Source: Kitasatospora albolonga (GTDB lineage: Bacteria; Actinomycetota; Actinomycetes; Streptomycetales; Streptomycetaceae). Taken from it: DNA of 64,000 bases. Location: assembly GCA_002082585.1 (NCBI GenBank), contig CP020563.1, positions 6,566,001-6,630,000 of the forward strand. The letters run 5' to 3'. Both the position numbers and the translations under genes were made by a program. Under the pieces are notes generated by a model. The model was not told where the DNA came from. It worked only from the letters and a program-made list of their open reading frames with translations, and ran no database searches. How positions within the stretch are numbered: the stretch's first letter is position 1; each line of letters begins with the position of its first letter. This document shows positions 24,293-32,555 of the stretch, in pieces.

Positions 24293-25120
24293 ATGAGCTC
24301 GTTTCCCAGCTCCGCCCCGCGCGTGGAGGAGTGGCGTCATCTCCGGGTCACCCGGGACGACGGTGTGGTGACCGTCACACTCGACCGCCCCGAGAAACTC
24401 AACGCCCTCACCTTCGGTGCCTACGCCGATCTGCGCGACCTGCTCGCCGAGCTGACCCGGGAACGCTCCGCGCGCGCCCTCGTCCTCGCCGGTGAGGGGC
24501 GCGGCTTCTGCTCCGGCGGCGACGTCGACGAGATCATCGGCGCCACCCTCGCCATGGACACCGCCGCGATCCTGGAGTTCAACCGGATGACCGGCCAGGT
24601 CGTACGGGCCCTGCGGGAGTGCCCCTTCCCCGTCGTCGCGGCGATCCACGGGGTGGCCGCCGGAGCCGGTGCCGTGCTGGCCCTCGCCGCCGACTTCCGG
24701 GTCGCCGACCCCTCCGCCCGCTTCGCCTTCCTCTTCACCCGGGTCGGCCTCTCCGGCGGCGACATGGGCGCCGCCTACCTCCTGCCCCGGGTCGTCGGCC
24801 TCGGCCACGCCACCCGGCTGCTCATGCTGGGCGACGCGGTCCGGGCCCCCGAGGCGGAGCGGATCGGGCTGATCAGCGAGCTGGCCGACGAGGGGCAGGC
24901 CGACGCCCGCGCCGCCGGGCTGGCCCGCCGCCTCGCCGACGGCCCCGCGCTCGCCCTCGCCCAGACCAAGGCGCTGCTCACCGCCGAGCTCGACATGCCG
25001 CTCGCCGCCTCCGTCGAGCTGGACGCCAACACCCAGGCCCTCCTGATGCATGGCGAGGACTACGCGGAGTTCCACGCCGCCTTCACCGAGAAGCGGCCGC
25101 CGAAGTGGCGGGGGAGGTAG
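24293..25120 (+). CDS. Enoyl-CoA hydratase/isomerase family protein of the aromatic cluster
   Basis: A 275-residue crotonase-fold protein. The oxyanion-hole segments are GRGFCSGGDVDEI and GVAAGAGAVLALAADFR, and the catalytic-region loop reads VGLSGGDMGAAYLLPRVVG. It has Gly-Gly-Asp where classical hydratases have a catalytic Glu, a variation common among aromatic-pathway homologues. It is two bases from the fused monooxygenase/reductase gene, so it should act on the CoA-bound ring product of that enzyme, by hydration or ring opening. AAGGGAA stands upstream of the ATG. Confidence 0.88.
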   Translation: MSSFPSSAPRVEEWRHLRVTRDDGVVTVTLDRPEKLNALTFGAYADLRDLLAELTRERSARALVLAGEGRGFCSGGDVDEIIGATLAMDTAAILEFNRMTGQVVRALRECPFPVVAAIHGVAAGAGAVLALAADFRVADPSARFAFLFTRVGLSGGDMGAAYLLPRVVGLGHATRLLMLGDAVRAPEAERIGLISELADEGQADARAAGLARRLADGPALALAQTKALLTAELDMPLAASVELDANTQALLMHGEDYAEFHAAFTEKRPPKWRGR

Positions 25121-25122
25121 TC

Positions 25123-27510
25123 GTGACGCGCGAGGGCTCTCCCGCGCGCCCGCCCGCGCCCGACCCGGCGCCCGCGCCCGACCCGGCGCCCCCGCCCGGC
25201 CCCGGCCCGGCGCCCGCGCGGACGCCCGCGCCCTCGTCCGCACGGCGGATCGCGGTCATCGGCGGCGGCCCCGGCGGCCTCTACGCCGCCGCCCTCCTCA
25301 AGCGCCTCGACCCCGCCCGCGAGATCACGGTGTACGAGCGCAACGCCCCCGACGACACCTTCGGCTTCGGCGTCGTCCTCTCCGACGAGACCCTCGGCGG
25401 CATCGAGCACGCCGACCCCGAGGTCTACCGGGCCCTGAGCGCCGAGTTCGTCCGCTGGGACACCATCGACATCGTCCACCGGGGCCGCACCCACACCTCC
25501 GGCGGCCACGGCTTCGCCGCCCTGGGCCGCCGCCGGCTGCTGGAGATCCTCCACGAGCGCTGCACCGCCCTCGGCGTCGGCCTCCGCTTCCGTGCCGAGG
25601 CCCCGCCCGCCGCCGAGCTGGCCGCCCACCACGACCTGGTCATCGCCGCCGACGGGGTGCACAGCGCCACCCGCCAGGCGCACGCGGACGCCTTCCGCCC
25701 GTCCCTCGCCGAGCACCGCAACCGCTACATCTGGCTCGCCGCCGACTTCGCGTTCGACGCCTTCCGCTTCGAGATCGCCGAAACCCCGTACGGGGTCATG
25801 CAGTTGCACGGCTACCCGTACGCGGCCGACGCCTCCACCGTCATCGTCGAGATGCGCGAGGAGGTGTGGCGCGCCGCCGGACTCGACACCTGCACCCCCG
25901 CCGAATCCACCGCCCGCTGCGCCAAGTTCTTCACCGAGGCCCTGGACGGCCATCCCCTGCGCGCCAACAACTCCAGCTGGATCGCTTTCCGTACGGTCAC
26001 CAACTCCCGCTGGTCGCACGGGAACACGGTCCTCATCGGGGACGCCGCCCACACCGCGCACTTCTCCATCGGCTCCGGCACCAAGCTCGCCGTCGAGGAC
26101 GCCCTCGCGCTCGCCGCCGCCATCGAGGAACAGCCGGACCTGCCTTCCGCGTTGGCGGCGTACGAGGCCGAGCGCCGCCCGGTCGTCGCCTCCACCCAGC
26201 GGGCGGCGGCGGCCAGCCTGCGCTGGTTCGAGGAGCTGGCCGTCTACACCGACCAGCCACCCCGCCGCTTCGCCTTCAACCTCCTCACCCGCAGCCGCCG
26301 GGTCACCCACGACAACCTGCGGCTGCGCGACGCCTCCTTCACCGCCGCAGTGGAGGAGGAGTTCGGCTGCCCGCCCGGCACCCCGCCGATGTTCACCCCG
26401 TTCCGGCTGCGCGGCCTGGAGCTGCGCAACCGGGTCGTCGTCTCCCCCATGGACATGTACTCGGCCACCGACGGCCTCCCCGGCGACTTCCACCTCGTCC
26501 ACCTCGGCGCCCGCGCCCTCGGCGGCGCCGGGCTCACCATGACGGAGATGGTCTGCGTCAGCCCCGAGGGCCGGATCACCCCCGGCTGTACGGGTCTGTG
26601 GACCGATGAACAGGCCACCGCCTGGCGCCGGATCACCGACTTCGTCCACACCTCCGCCCCCGGCGCCGCCATCGGCGTCCAGCTCGGCCACTCCGGCCGC
26701 AAGGGCTCCACCAAACTGATGTGGGAGGGCATCGACCAGCCCCTGGAGACCGGCAACTGGCCGCTGTCCGCCGCCTCCCCGCTCCCGTACCGCCCGGGCG
26801 TCAACCAGGTCCCGCAGGAGCTGACGCGCAGCCAACTGGCCGACATCCGCGACCAGTTCCTCCAGGCGGCCCGCCGTGCCGCCGACTCCGGCTTCGATCT
26901 CCTCGAACTCCACTGCGCCCACGGCTACTTGCTCTCCGGCTTCCTCTCCCCGCTCACCAACCACCGCACCGACACCCACGGCGGCCCGCTGGAGAACCGG
27001 CTCCGCTTCCCCCTCGAAGTCTTCGACGCCATCCGCGAAGTCTGGCCCGCCGAGCGGCCGATGACCGTCCGGATCTCCGCCACCGACTGGGCCGAGGGCG
27101 GCACCGACGCCGAGGACGCCGTGGAGATTGCCCGCGCCTTCGCCGCCCACGGGGCCGACGCCATCGACGTCTCCACCGGCCAGGTGGTGCCCGAGGAGCG
27201 CCCCGAGTACGGCCGCTCGTACCAGACCCCGTACGCGGACCGTATCCGCAACACCGTGGACGTCCCGGTCATCGCGGTCGGCGCCATCTCCTCCTGGGAC
27301 GACGTCAACTCCCTGCTCCTGGCGGGCCGCGCCGACCTCTGCGCCCTGGCCCGCCCCCACCTGTACGACCCGCACTGGACCCTCCACGCGGCGGCCGAAC
27401 AGGGCTACTCCGGCCCGGGCGCCCCCTGGCCTCTCCCGTACGGCGCGGGCAGCCGCCCCCCGCCCACGGGCCGCACGGACGCCCCGAAACCCCGGCTCAG
27501 GCTGGACTGA
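25123..27510 (+). CDS. Fused flavin monooxygenase / Old Yellow Enzyme reductase acting on an aromatic CoA thioester
   Basis: A 795-residue two-domain enzyme. Residues ~41-400 are a class A flavin monooxygenase (FAD motif IAVIGGGPGGLYAA, later VLIGDAAHTAHFSIGSGTKLA). Residues ~420-780 are an OYE-type flavin reductase (VVSPMDMYSA, QLGHSGRKGS, ELHCAHGYLLSGFLSP, VGAISSWDDV). This architecture is that of 2-aminobenzoyl-CoA monooxygenase/reductase of Azoarcus and salicylyl-CoA 5-hydroxylase (SdgC) of Streptomyces. Oxygen and NADH are used to hydroxylate and then reduce the ring. The GTG start gives an unusual ~35-residue Pro/Ala-rich leader (PDPAPA repeats); no later start codon exists before the FAD motif. 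Confidence 0.9.
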   Translation: MTREGSPARPPAPDPAPAPDPAPPPGPGPAPARTPAPSSARRIAVIGGGPGGLYAAALLKRLDPAREITVYERNAPDDTFGFGVVLSDETLGGIEHADPEVYRALSAEFVRWDTIDIVHRGRTHTSGGHGFAALGRRRLLEILHERCTALGVGLRFRAEAPPAAELAAHHDLVIAADGVHSATRQAHADAFRPSLAEHRNRYIWLAADFAFDAFRFEIAETPYGVMQLHGYPYAADASTVIVEMREEVWRAAGLDTCTPAESTARCAKFFTEALDGHPLRANNSSWIAFRTVTNSRWSHGNTVLIGDAAHTAHFSIGSGTKLAVEDALALAAAIEEQPDLPSALAAYEAERRPVVASTQRAAAASLRWFEELAVYTDQPPRRFAFNLLTRSRRVTHDNLRLRDASFTAAVEEEFGCPPGTPPMFTPFRLRGLELRNRVVVSPMDMYSATDGLPGDFHLVHLGARALGGAGLTMTEMVCVSPEGRITPGCTGLWTDEQATAWRRITDFVHTSAPGAAIGVQLGHSGRKGSTKLMWEGIDQPLETGNWPLSAASPLPYRPGVNQVPQELTRSQLADIRDQFLQAARRAADSGFDLLELHCAHGYLLSGFLSPLTNHRTDTHGGPLENRLRFPLEVFDAIREVWPAERPMTVRISATDWAEGGTDAEDAVEIARAFAAHGADAIDVSTGQVVPEERPEYGRSYQTPYADRIRNTVDVPVIAVGAISSWDDVNSLLLAGRADLCALARPHLYDPHWTLHAAAEQGYSGPGAPWPLPYGAGSRPPPTGRTDAPKPRLRLD

Positions 27511-27964
27511 GGCCGCCGGGCCCGGCCACCGTCAGGCAGGTGTGGCACCGGCACGGCGTGGGGTGGGGCGCGCCGTGGTGGGTCTCGCGGTACTCGGCGG
27601 CGAGCCGCTCCAGCAGACCGGCCAGCTCCTCGGCCTCCTCCCGGGTGTGCGGGCGCGCCGCGAGCGCCGCGTGCCGCAGCACGGCCGGGGTGTGCACGAG
27701 TTTCGGCCGGAAGGTGTGCAGATGGCGCGAGCCCGTGTCGATGGTGATCCAGCGCCCGGAGGCGCGGCCCCGTCCGACGGTGGTCACCTGCTCGTGCCCC
27801 ATGCCCGGGTAGGTACCGAGGACGTACACCTTCGCCCCGCCCCGGTACGCCTTGGTCCCCGGCCGCAACTCCTGCCCGCCGTCCCCGTACCGCCGCCATC
27901 GCACCACGTTGGCGGCGACCAGCCAGAGCGGCTCGGGCAGCGGGGGAGCGGTGGGCGAGGCCAC
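27497..27964 (-). CDS. Unknown protein with C-terminal Cys/His motif
   Basis: A 155-residue soluble protein I cannot assign. The N-terminal half (LWLVAANVVRWRRYGDGGQELRPGTKAY, then AKVYVLGTYPGMGHEQVTTVGR) looks like a beta-rich fold. The middle RWITIDTGSRHLHTFRPK is followed by a helix-rich part. The end has PCRCHTC, a compact Cys/His cluster that might bind zinc. The GTG at 27964 is the likely start. It lies 61 bases downstream of paaX in the same direction and overlaps the 3' end of the convergent fused oxygenase gene by 14 bases. Confidence 0.6.
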   Translation of the reverse strand: MASPTAPPLPEPLWLVAANVVRWRRYGDGGQELRPGTKAYRGGAKVYVLGTYPGMGHEQVTTVGRGRASGRWITIDTGSRHLHTFRPKLVHTPAVLRHAALAARPHTREEAEELAGLLERLAAEYRETHHGAPHPTPCRCHTCLTVAGPGGLSPA

Positions 27965-28025
27965 GCCGCATCGTCCCGTCCGGGACGCTCCCGGTCCACC
28001 GGGATTTCCCGGGCGGGCAGCGCCC

Positions 28026-28847
28026 TCACCCCCGTACGAACCGCTCCCCGGCGTCCCGCAGCCGCTCGTGCAGCTTGCCGAAGACCTCCGCCGAGCGGGC
28101 CCCCGGCCACCCCTTCGGCAGCAGCTCCGGCGGCAGTCCCGGGTCCGCGTACGGGAGCTGGCGCCAGGAGTCCAGGGCCAGCAGATAGTCCCGGTAGGCG
28201 TCCTGCGGGCGCGGGTCCTCCGCCGTCTCCGGGGACGCCTCCCACTCCCGGAGCACCGGGGCGTGCAGTTGCAGGAAGTCGTGGTGGAGGCGGGCCACCG
28301 CGTCCAGGTCCCACCAGCGGGCCACCGCGTCACGGGTCGCGGCGAAGCCCAGGTGGTCGCCGCGGAACAGGTCGACGTACGGGGCCAGTCCGAGGCGCTC
28401 CAGGGTGTGGCGGGTCTCCTCGTAGAGGCCGGCCGGGGCGATCCACACCCCGGGTGCCGCCGTGCCGAAGCCGAGGCGGGCCAGCCGGGAGCGCAGCAGA
28501 TGGCGCTTGTTGCGCTCGGCCTCGGGGACCGAGAACACCGCGAGAACCCAGCCGTCGGCCTGCCGGTGCGCGGGCCGCCCGTAGATGCGCCCGTCGCCGT
28601 CGTCGAGCATCTGGCGGGCGTCCGGCGACAGGACGTACCCCGCCGAACCGTCCGCCGCCCGGGCCGCGACCAGCAGCCCGCGCCGCTTCAGCCGCGAGAC
28701 GCACGAGCGTACGGACGGGGCGTCGACGCCCACGGCGTGCAGCAGGCGGATCAGCTCCGCCACCGCGAAGGGCGAGCCGTCCGCCGGACGGCCGTAGGCG
28801 CCGTAGAGGGTGATGATCAGGGAACGGGGGGTGCGCAGCTCGGCCAC
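28026..28847 (-). CDS. paaX: PaaX-family transcriptional repressor
   Basis: A 273-residue regulator with the PaaX layout. An N-terminal winged helix (PRSLIITLYGAYGRP, then VRSCVSRLKRRGLL) is followed by the PaaX middle/C-terminal domains (WVLAVFSVPEAERNKRHLLRSRLARLGFG, TAAPGVWIAP and a helical C-terminus). PaaX of E. coli represses phenylacetate genes and is relieved by phenylacetyl-CoA. Here an aromatic acyl-CoA made by the neighbouring ligase is the likely inducer. It is nine bases downstream of the ligase gene, so ligase and repressor are co-transcribed and may form a feedback loop. Confidence 0.9.
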   Translation of the reverse strand: MAELRTPRSLIITLYGAYGRPADGSPFAVAELIRLLHAVGVDAPSVRSCVSRLKRRGLLVAARAADGSAGYVLSPDARQMLDDGDGRIYGRPAHRQADGWVLAVFSVPEAERNKRHLLRSRLARLGFGTAAPGVWIAPAGLYEETRHTLERLGLAPYVDLFRGDHLGFAATRDAVARWWDLDAVARLHHDFLQLHAPVLREWEASPETAEDPRPQDAYRDYLLALDSWRQLPYADPGLPPELLPKGWPGARSAEVFGKLHERLRDAGERFVRG

Positions 28848-28856
28848 GTGATCACT

Positions 28857-30551
28857 CTAGGGGGTGTCCGGCCCCGGCCCGCCGGACGTCTCCCAGGGGT
28901 CCTGCCGGAGCAGGAACCGCTGGAGTTTGCCGGTCGCGGTGCGTGGCAGGGACTGCTCGAATACGAAGAGGCGCGGGCATTTGTGCGGGGCCAGGCTGGC
29001 CTTCATATGGGCGCGCAGCGAGTCGGCGGTCTGCTCCGCGCCCTCCGTCAGCACCACGTGCGCCACCACGATCTCCCCGCGCAATTCGTCCGACCGGCCC
29101 ACCACCGCCGCCTCCGCGACCTCCGGATGGCGCAGCAGGGCGTCCTCCACCTCGGGGCCCGCGATGTTGTAGCCGGAGGAGATGATCATGTCGTCGGCGC
29201 GGGCCACGTAACGGAAGTAGCCGTCCGGCTCACGGACGAACGTGTCACCGGTCATGTTCCAGCCGTGGCGGACGTACTCCGTCTGCCGGGGGTCGGCGAG
29301 ATAGCGGCAGCCGACCGGTCCGCGTACGGCGAGCAGCCCCGGTTCGCCGTCGGGCAGCTCCTCGCCGTGCTCGTCGACCACCCTGGCCTGCCAGCCGGGC
29401 ACGGGCAGGCCGGTGGTGCCGGGGCGGATCGCGTCGTCGGCGGCGGAGATGAAGATGTGCAGCAGCTCGGTGGCCCCGATGCCGTTGATGATGCGCAGCC
29501 CGGTCGCCTCCCGCCAGGCGTGCCAGGTGGCGGCGGGCAGGTTCTCCCCGGCCGAGACACAGCGGCGCAGCGCGGAGAGGTCGTGGCCGTCCAGTTCCCC
29601 GAGCATCGTGCGGTAGGCGGTCGGCGCGGTGAAGAGGACCGAGACCCGGTGGCGTACCAGCGCGGGCAGCAGCTGCCGCGGCCCGGCCTGCTCCAGCAGC
29701 AGCGCCGAGGCCCCGGCCCGCAGCGGGAAGACCAGCAGCCCGCCGAGGCCGAAGGTGAAGCCGAGCGGCGGGCTGCCCGCGAAGACGTCGTCGGCGACGG
29801 GCCGCAGGATCTCGCGGGAGAAGGTGTCGGCGATGGCGAGCAGATCCCGGTGCAGATGCATACAGCCCTTGGGCTGCCCGGTGGTCCCCGAGGTGAACGC
29901 GATGAGCGCGACCTCGTCGGCCGCCGTGCCGACCGCCCCGTACGGGCCGGAGCCGGAGTGCGCGGCGGCCAGCCGGGTCAGGTCGCCGGGGCCGTCCCCG
30001 CCGAACAGGACCGTCCGCAGGCCCGCCACGTCCGCCTTCGCCAGGTCCTCGGCCGAGCGCGCGTCGCACAGGGCGTGGCTCACCCGGGCGAGCGAGCAGA
30101 CGGTGGCCAGCTCACCCGCGCGGGCCTGCGCCAGTACGGTGACGGCGACCGCGCCCGCCTTCATGACGGCGAGCCAGCACGCGGCCAGCCAGGGGGTGGT
30201 GGGCCCGCGCAGCAGCACCCGGTTGCCGGGCACCACGGCCAGGTCGTCGGTGAGCACATGGGCGATGCGGTCCACCGTCTCCAGCAGCTCGCCGTAGCTC
30301 CAGACCGTCCCGTCGCCGGAGCGCAGGGCGGGCCGGTCGGGCCCGCGCTCCGCCACCGTACGGTCCAGCAGCTCGTACCCGCAGTTCAGCCGGTCGGGAT
30401 AGCGGAGCCCCGGCTGGTCCAGGAGCAGCTCCGGCCACTGGTCGGGCGGGGGGAGGTGGTCGCGCGCGAAGGTGTCGGTGTGAGCCCCGGGGACGCGTAC
30501 GGACGCGTCGGCGGCGGCTGCGGGCGTGTTCGGCGAGGTATTCGGCTCCAT
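28857..30551 (-). CDS. Aromatic acid-CoA ligase (2-aminobenzoate/benzoate-CoA ligase type)
   Basis: A 564-residue ANL-superfamily adenylating enzyme that would activate an aromatic acid to its CoA thioester with ATP. The phosphate-binding loop is TSGTTGQPKG (~218-227); NGIGATELLHIF is the A5 region; ISSGYNIAGPEVEDAL is the hinge/A8 region; the catalytic Lys is in PRTATGKLQRF (~540). The opening with THTDTFARDHLPPPDQWP-like sequence and YPDRLNCGYELLD is typical of the benzoate/aminobenzoate-CoA ligase branch. It is divergent from the acyl-CoA dehydrogenase gene across a 145-base promoter region. Confidence 0.9.
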   Translation of the reverse strand: MEPNTSPNTPAAAADASVRVPGAHTDTFARDHLPPPDQWPELLLDQPGLRYPDRLNCGYELLDRTVAERGPDRPALRSGDGTVWSYGELLETVDRIAHVLTDDLAVVPGNRVLLRGPTTPWLAACWLAVMKAGAVAVTVLAQARAGELATVCSLARVSHALCDARSAEDLAKADVAGLRTVLFGGDGPGDLTRLAAAHSGSGPYGAVGTAADEVALIAFTSGTTGQPKGCMHLHRDLLAIADTFSREILRPVADDVFAGSPPLGFTFGLGGLLVFPLRAGASALLLEQAGPRQLLPALVRHRVSVLFTAPTAYRTMLGELDGHDLSALRRCVSAGENLPAATWHAWREATGLRIINGIGATELLHIFISAADDAIRPGTTGLPVPGWQARVVDEHGEELPDGEPGLLAVRGPVGCRYLADPRQTEYVRHGWNMTGDTFVREPDGYFRYVARADDMIISSGYNIAGPEVEDALLRHPEVAEAAVVGRSDELRGEIVVAHVVLTEGAEQTADSLRAHMKASLAPHKCPRLFVFEQSLPRTATGKLQRFLLRQDPWETSGGPGPDTP

Positions 30552-30563
30552 GAAGGATCGCCC

Positions 30564-30683
30564 CCTTGTCGCTTCTGGAGCGTATCGTTTGGGTGACGGT
30601 AGTCAACGGTCCGCGATAAGACAGTGGCGCGACAAGGCGGGCACCGACAAAACAGAGACGCGACAGGACGAGAGACGCGACAA
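30564..30683. promoter_or_regulatory. Divergent promoter with repeated CGACAA elements
   Basis: On the minus strand TTGACT (30601-30606) and TACGCT (30579-30584) are 16 bp apart, a good vegetative-type promoter for the ligase gene. CCTTGTCGC (30564-30572) lies just downstream of it, and its inverse GCGACAAGG is at 30629-30637. On the plus strand the core CGACAA/G recurs at 30630, 30645, 30661 and 30678, every 15-17 bp up to the ribosome site of the dehydrogenase gene. PaaX is the obvious candidate to bind here, but this is inference. Confidence 0.6.
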
Positions 30684-30696
30684 GAGAGGCGCCGCC

Positions 30697-31863
30697 ATGA
30701 CGGCATTCTCCCTCGAACCGGAACAGACCGCCTGGTGTGAGGAGGTGCGCACCCTCGCCGAGCAGCGGCTCCGCCCGCTGGCGGAGAAGGGGGAGGAGGG
30801 GCGCGTCAACCGGCCGCTGCTGGCCGCCCTCGGCGAGCTGGGCCTGCTGGAGCGGATGTTCTCCTCCGGGGCGCTGGACCTGTGCCTGCTGCGGGAGTCC
30901 CTGGCCCGGGGCTGCACCGAGGCCGAGACCGCGCTCGCCCTCCAGGGGCTCGGCACCACCCCGGTCGTCCGGTCCGGCACCCCCGCCCAGCGCGAGCGCT
31001 GGCTCCCCGGGGTCCGGGCGGGGCGGGCCGTCGCGGCGTTCGCGCTGAGCGAGCCGGGCGCCGGGTCCGACGCGGCGGCTCTCTCCCTGGCCGCCGAGCC
31101 CACCCCCGGCGGCTGGCGGCTCACCGGCGAGAAGTGCTGGATCTCCAACGCCCCCGAGGCCGACTTCGCCACCGTCTTCGCCCGCACCACCCCGGGCGCG
31201 GGCGCGCGCGGGGTCACCGCGTTCCTGGTCCCCTCCGACCGGCCGGGGCTCACCGGCCAGCACCTCGACATGCTCTCCCCGCACCCCATCGGCACCCTGG
31301 AGTTCGACGGCGTACCGGTCACCGCCGACGACATCCTCGGCGAGCCCGACCGGGGCTTCCGGGTCGCGATGGACACCCTCAACCTCTTCCGCCCCAGCGT
31401 CGGCGCCTTCGCCGTCGGGATGGCCCGCGCCGCCCTGGACGCCACCGTCGCCCACACCGCCCGCCGCACCGCGTTCGGCGGCCCCCTCAGCGACCTCCAG
31501 GCCGTCTCCCACCAGGTCGCCGAGATGGCCACCCGCACCGAGGCCGCCCGCCTCCTGGTGTACGCGGCGGCAGCGGCGTACGACGCGGGGGAGAGCGGCG
31601 TGCCCCGCCGCGCCGCGATGGCCAAGCTGTACGCCACCGAGACCGCGCAGTACGTCGTCGACACCGCCGTCCAGCTGCACGGCGCCCGCGCCCTGCGCCG
31701 CGGCCATCTGCTCGAACACCTCTACCGCGAGGTCCGCGCGCCCCGGATCTACGAGGGCGCCAGCGAGGTCCAGCGCGCCATCATCGCCAAGGAGCTGTAC
31801 GCGGCCGCCGCCACGGCCTCCGAGGAGCCCGCCGCCGAGAAGACCCAGGAGCCGCCCGTATGA
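30697..31863 (+). CDS. Acyl-CoA dehydrogenase family protein of the aromatic cluster
   Basis: A 388-residue FAD enzyme. Family signatures are ALSEPGAGSDAA (flavin/substrate region), GEKCWISNAPEADF, the RRTAFGGPLSDLQAV segment and IYEGASEVQRAIIAKEL at the C-terminus, where the catalytic base and flavin contacts lie. It probably oxidises the reduced cyclohexene- or ring-opened acyl-CoA intermediate made by the monooxygenase/reductase. GAGAGG precedes the ATG, inside the last CGACAA-type repeat, and its stop overlaps the RidA start. Confidence 0.9.
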   Translation: MTAFSLEPEQTAWCEEVRTLAEQRLRPLAEKGEEGRVNRPLLAALGELGLLERMFSSGALDLCLLRESLARGCTEAETALALQGLGTTPVVRSGTPAQRERWLPGVRAGRAVAAFALSEPGAGSDAAALSLAAEPTPGGWRLTGEKCWISNAPEADFATVFARTTPGAGARGVTAFLVPSDRPGLTGQHLDMLSPHPIGTLEFDGVPVTADDILGEPDRGFRVAMDTLNLFRPSVGAFAVGMARAALDATVAHTARRTAFGGPLSDLQAVSHQVAEMATRTEAARLLVYAAAAAYDAGESGVPRRAAMAKLYATETAQYVVDTAVQLHGARALRRGHLLEHLYREVRAPRIYEGASEVQRAIIAKELYAAAATASEEPAAEKTQEPPV

Positions 31864-32261
31864 GCCCGTCCCACCGGATCAACCCGGCCGAACTCTCCCC
31901 GCCCACCGGCTTCTCGCACGCCGTCGTCGCCACCGGTGGCCATCTGGTCTTCCTCGCCGGGCAGACCGCCCTCGACCCGGACGGCAAGGTCGTCGGCGCC
32001 ACCCTGCCCGAACAGTTCGCCACCGCCCTGGGCAATCTGCTCACCGCCCTGCACGCGGCGGGCGGCGCCCCCGCCGACCTGGCCCGCGTCACCGTCTACG
32101 CCACCGATGTGGCCGACTACCGCTCCCACGTCGCCGAACTGGGCCGGATCTGGCGCCGGCTGGCGGGGCGCGACTACCCGGCGATGGCGGTCATCGGGGT
32201 GGCCCGGCTCTGGGACGAGCAGGCGATGGTCGAGATCGACGGCATCGCCGTCCTGCCCTGA
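31860..32261 (+). CDS. ridA: RidA-family enamine/imine deaminase
   Basis: A 133-residue RidA/YjgF protein. It has the family opening (RINPAELSPPTGFSHAVVATGGHLVFLAGQ), the LHAAGGAPADLARVTVYATD core and GVARLWDEQAMVEIDG, with the conserved Arg at about 116 that positions substrate carboxylates. RidA proteins hydrolyse reactive enamines or imines to ketones plus ammonia. Coupling to the acyl-CoA dehydrogenase gene (ATGA) puts it in the aromatic pathway. There it could release the amino group of a 2-aminobenzoyl-CoA-derived enamine, a strong hint that the substrate is an amino acid ring and not salicylate. Confidence 0.9.
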   Translation: MSPSHRINPAELSPPTGFSHAVVATGGHLVFLAGQTALDPDGKVVGATLPEQFATALGNLLTALHAAGGAPADLARVTVYATDVADYRSHVAELGRIWRRLAGRDYPAMAVIGVARLWDEQAMVEIDGIAVLP

Positions 32262-32555
32262 GGCGGGCGCGCGGCCCCGGAAAAGCCGAAACAACCACCC
32301 CGTAAAGAAACCGTCAAGAAGGTCACGTTAGGCTCTCCGGGTGCGGCACCACATGAAACACCTCCAACGGCAATCACAGCGGCCCCTGCGCCCTCGGCTG
32401 ACGACTCTTCGCCACCGACCCCGGCCCAGGCGGGCCGGATCGCGCGCGGCGTGCCGGTCCGGTGAATCCGCTGGGGCGATATATCTGTATTTGGTGCCCC
32501 CTATCCCGGCTGTCCCCCTTTCGGCTGTCGCGCCGCCCGACCTGGACACTGCCCT
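32262..32555. other. Intergenic region upstream of the Mrp operon
   Basis: A spacer of 294 bases with a moderately AT-rich start (AAACAACCACCCCGTAAAGAAACC). GTTAGGCTCTCC near 32327 looks like half an iron box but has no second arm. A 72-codon open frame (32341-32559) ends over the mrpA start codon but has weak codon bias, so I do not call it. No riboswitch or terminator is recognised. Confidence 0.4.

Noticed and set aside
32320..32345. Possible fourth iron box (GTTAGGCTCTCC)
   Set aside because: Only half of the palindrome is present and the downstream gene is an Na+/H+ antiporter.
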